Shown: in pieces, positions 5,405 through 5,685 of the stretch
How the letters are laid out: each line of letters opens with the position of its first letter
Numbering within the stretch: position 1 is the first letter of the stretch
Assembly: GCA_030647205.1 (NCBI GenBank)
Contig: JAUSJO010000007.1
Span: forward strand, 1 to 5,685
Direction: 5' to 3'
Origin: a bacterium
GTDB lineage: Bacteria > Patescibacteria > CPR2 > UBA1875 > JAJYID01
DNA length: 5,685 bases
Notes under the pieces: model-generated
The model's input: the letters and a program-made list of their open reading frames with translations, nothing else
Database searches by the model: none
What the model was told of the DNA's origin: nothing
Program-made: the position numbers and the translations under genes

Positions 5405-5685
5405 ATGAAAGAAATAAACGAAACAGCAGCAGAAGAATCCAACGAAGAACTCTCAACACTCAAAGAGTCTCTTCGGCAGGCCCTGGATGAGGGTGATATA
5501 AAAAGGGCAGGAGAACTGAAAGAGGAAATGGCCCCACATTTGGAAACTTTAAAGGGATTTAAAACGAACGCTGACATTTTTAAGGAAGCAGAAGAAATCA
5601 TGGGGAAGGACTTTTTAGGCCCTCAAGCGATCGAAAACACATTTGGAATCCATCTCGAATCAAAAGATATCCCTCGGATTCCATT
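5405..5685 (+). CDS. Tandem-array paralog, copy 6, 5' part only (cut by window end)
   Basis: An open frame begins with ATG at 5405, 17 nt after the stop of copy 5, and is still open at the right edge after 93 codons plus two bases. It encodes MKEINETAAEESNEELS, the TLKESLRQAL variant of residues 18-27 (as in copy 3), then a GFKTNADIF...EEIMGKDFLGP segment identical to copy 5, and IPRIP at the edge. The start is certain by alignment. Because of the near-identity with copy 5, an assembly break or collapsed repeat at this point is possible. The rest of the gene, and whether further copies follow, cannot be seen. Confidence 0.85.
   Translation, partial: MKEINETAAEESNEELSTLKESLRQALDEGDIKRAGELKEEMAPHLETLKGFKTNADIFKEAEEIMGKDFLGPQAIENTFGIHLESKDIPRIP
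5534..5668 (+). repeat. 135-nt block identical to 4578-4712
   Basis: This is the second member of the identical pair, offset by 956 nt. The last 17 nt of the window (5669-5685) are still alignable to copy 5 but carry four mismatches. Confidence 0.92.

Larger units (their letters stand above)
592..5685 (+). repeat. Tandem array of six diverged gene-sized units
   Basis: Unit starts are at 592, 1563, 2503, 3459, 4449 and 5405, giving spacings of 971, 940, 956, 990 and 956 nt. Each unit is one paralogous gene plus a 1-17 nt gap. DNA similarity is highest in the first 150 nt of each gene and around the stop-gap-start junctions, and low in the gene centres. Serial duplication followed by divergence and partial exchange explains this best. 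Confidence 0.9.

Noticed and set aside
1694..5601. Several minus-strand frames of about 60-124 codons opposite the array genes
   Set aside because: They are Ser-, Leu- and Phe-rich, recur at the same relative position in each unit, and are explained as antisense shadows of the conserved Glu/Lys-rich coding sequence.
592..5685. CRISPR array or insertion sequence as an explanation for the repetition
   Set aside because: Repeat units are gene-sized, diverged and coding throughout, with no short direct repeats with spacers, terminal inverted repeats or transposase.

Overview
The window is AT-leaning bacterial DNA. It holds one recognisable gene, for a histidine-triad (HIT/HINT-like) protein, followed on the same strand by a tandem array of six paralogous genes of unknown function. 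The first five are complete (312-326 aa) and the sixth runs off the right edge. From memory of similar hypothetical proteins, marked by phrases such as IMGKDFLGPEE, KGWALVSKE, QLTRQTPVExLYD and a terminal FSRRS, I think the source is a Candidate Phyla Radiation (Patescibacteria) organism. That is recall, not a search, and nothing else in the window proves it.

Layout. Positions 1-222 hold a possible 32-codon reading frame on the minus strand (weak support) and an upstream region with a good ribosome binding site and a possible promoter for the HIT gene. The HIT gene is at 223-573. Array genes, here called copies 1-6, start at 592, 1563, 2503, 3459, 4449 and 5405. The unit length is about 940-990 bp and the gaps are only 1-18 nt, so the whole plus strand looks like one operon. 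No terminator is visible.

The array proteins share a plan: a charged, probably helical N-terminus of about 50 residues; an IMGxxFxGPEE motif; a VPxIPF motif and an LILRVDK-like strand; a strongly variable central stretch; a GWALVSKE-like strand; a variable helical region; an RxTPxExxYD motif; and a C-terminal part of about 45 residues that starts near a WT motif and ends in SRRS. No signal peptide or membrane segment is visible, so they are probably cytoplasmic. No catalytic motif is recognisable.

The DNA shows active or recent recombination among copies. Copies 5 and 6 share a 135-nt identical block inside otherwise diverged 5' regions. Copies 2 and 4 share a nearly identical block that spans the preceding stop codon, the gap and the 5' end of the gene. 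The N-terminal segments group the copies differently from the segments just downstream. The gene ends and junctions are better conserved than the middles. Copy 2 encodes its terminal SRRS with AGG AGG codons, and these form the ribosome binding site of copy 3. The HIT gene probably has a housekeeping nucleotide-hydrolase role, and nothing links it functionally to the array beyond co-orientation and a short gap.
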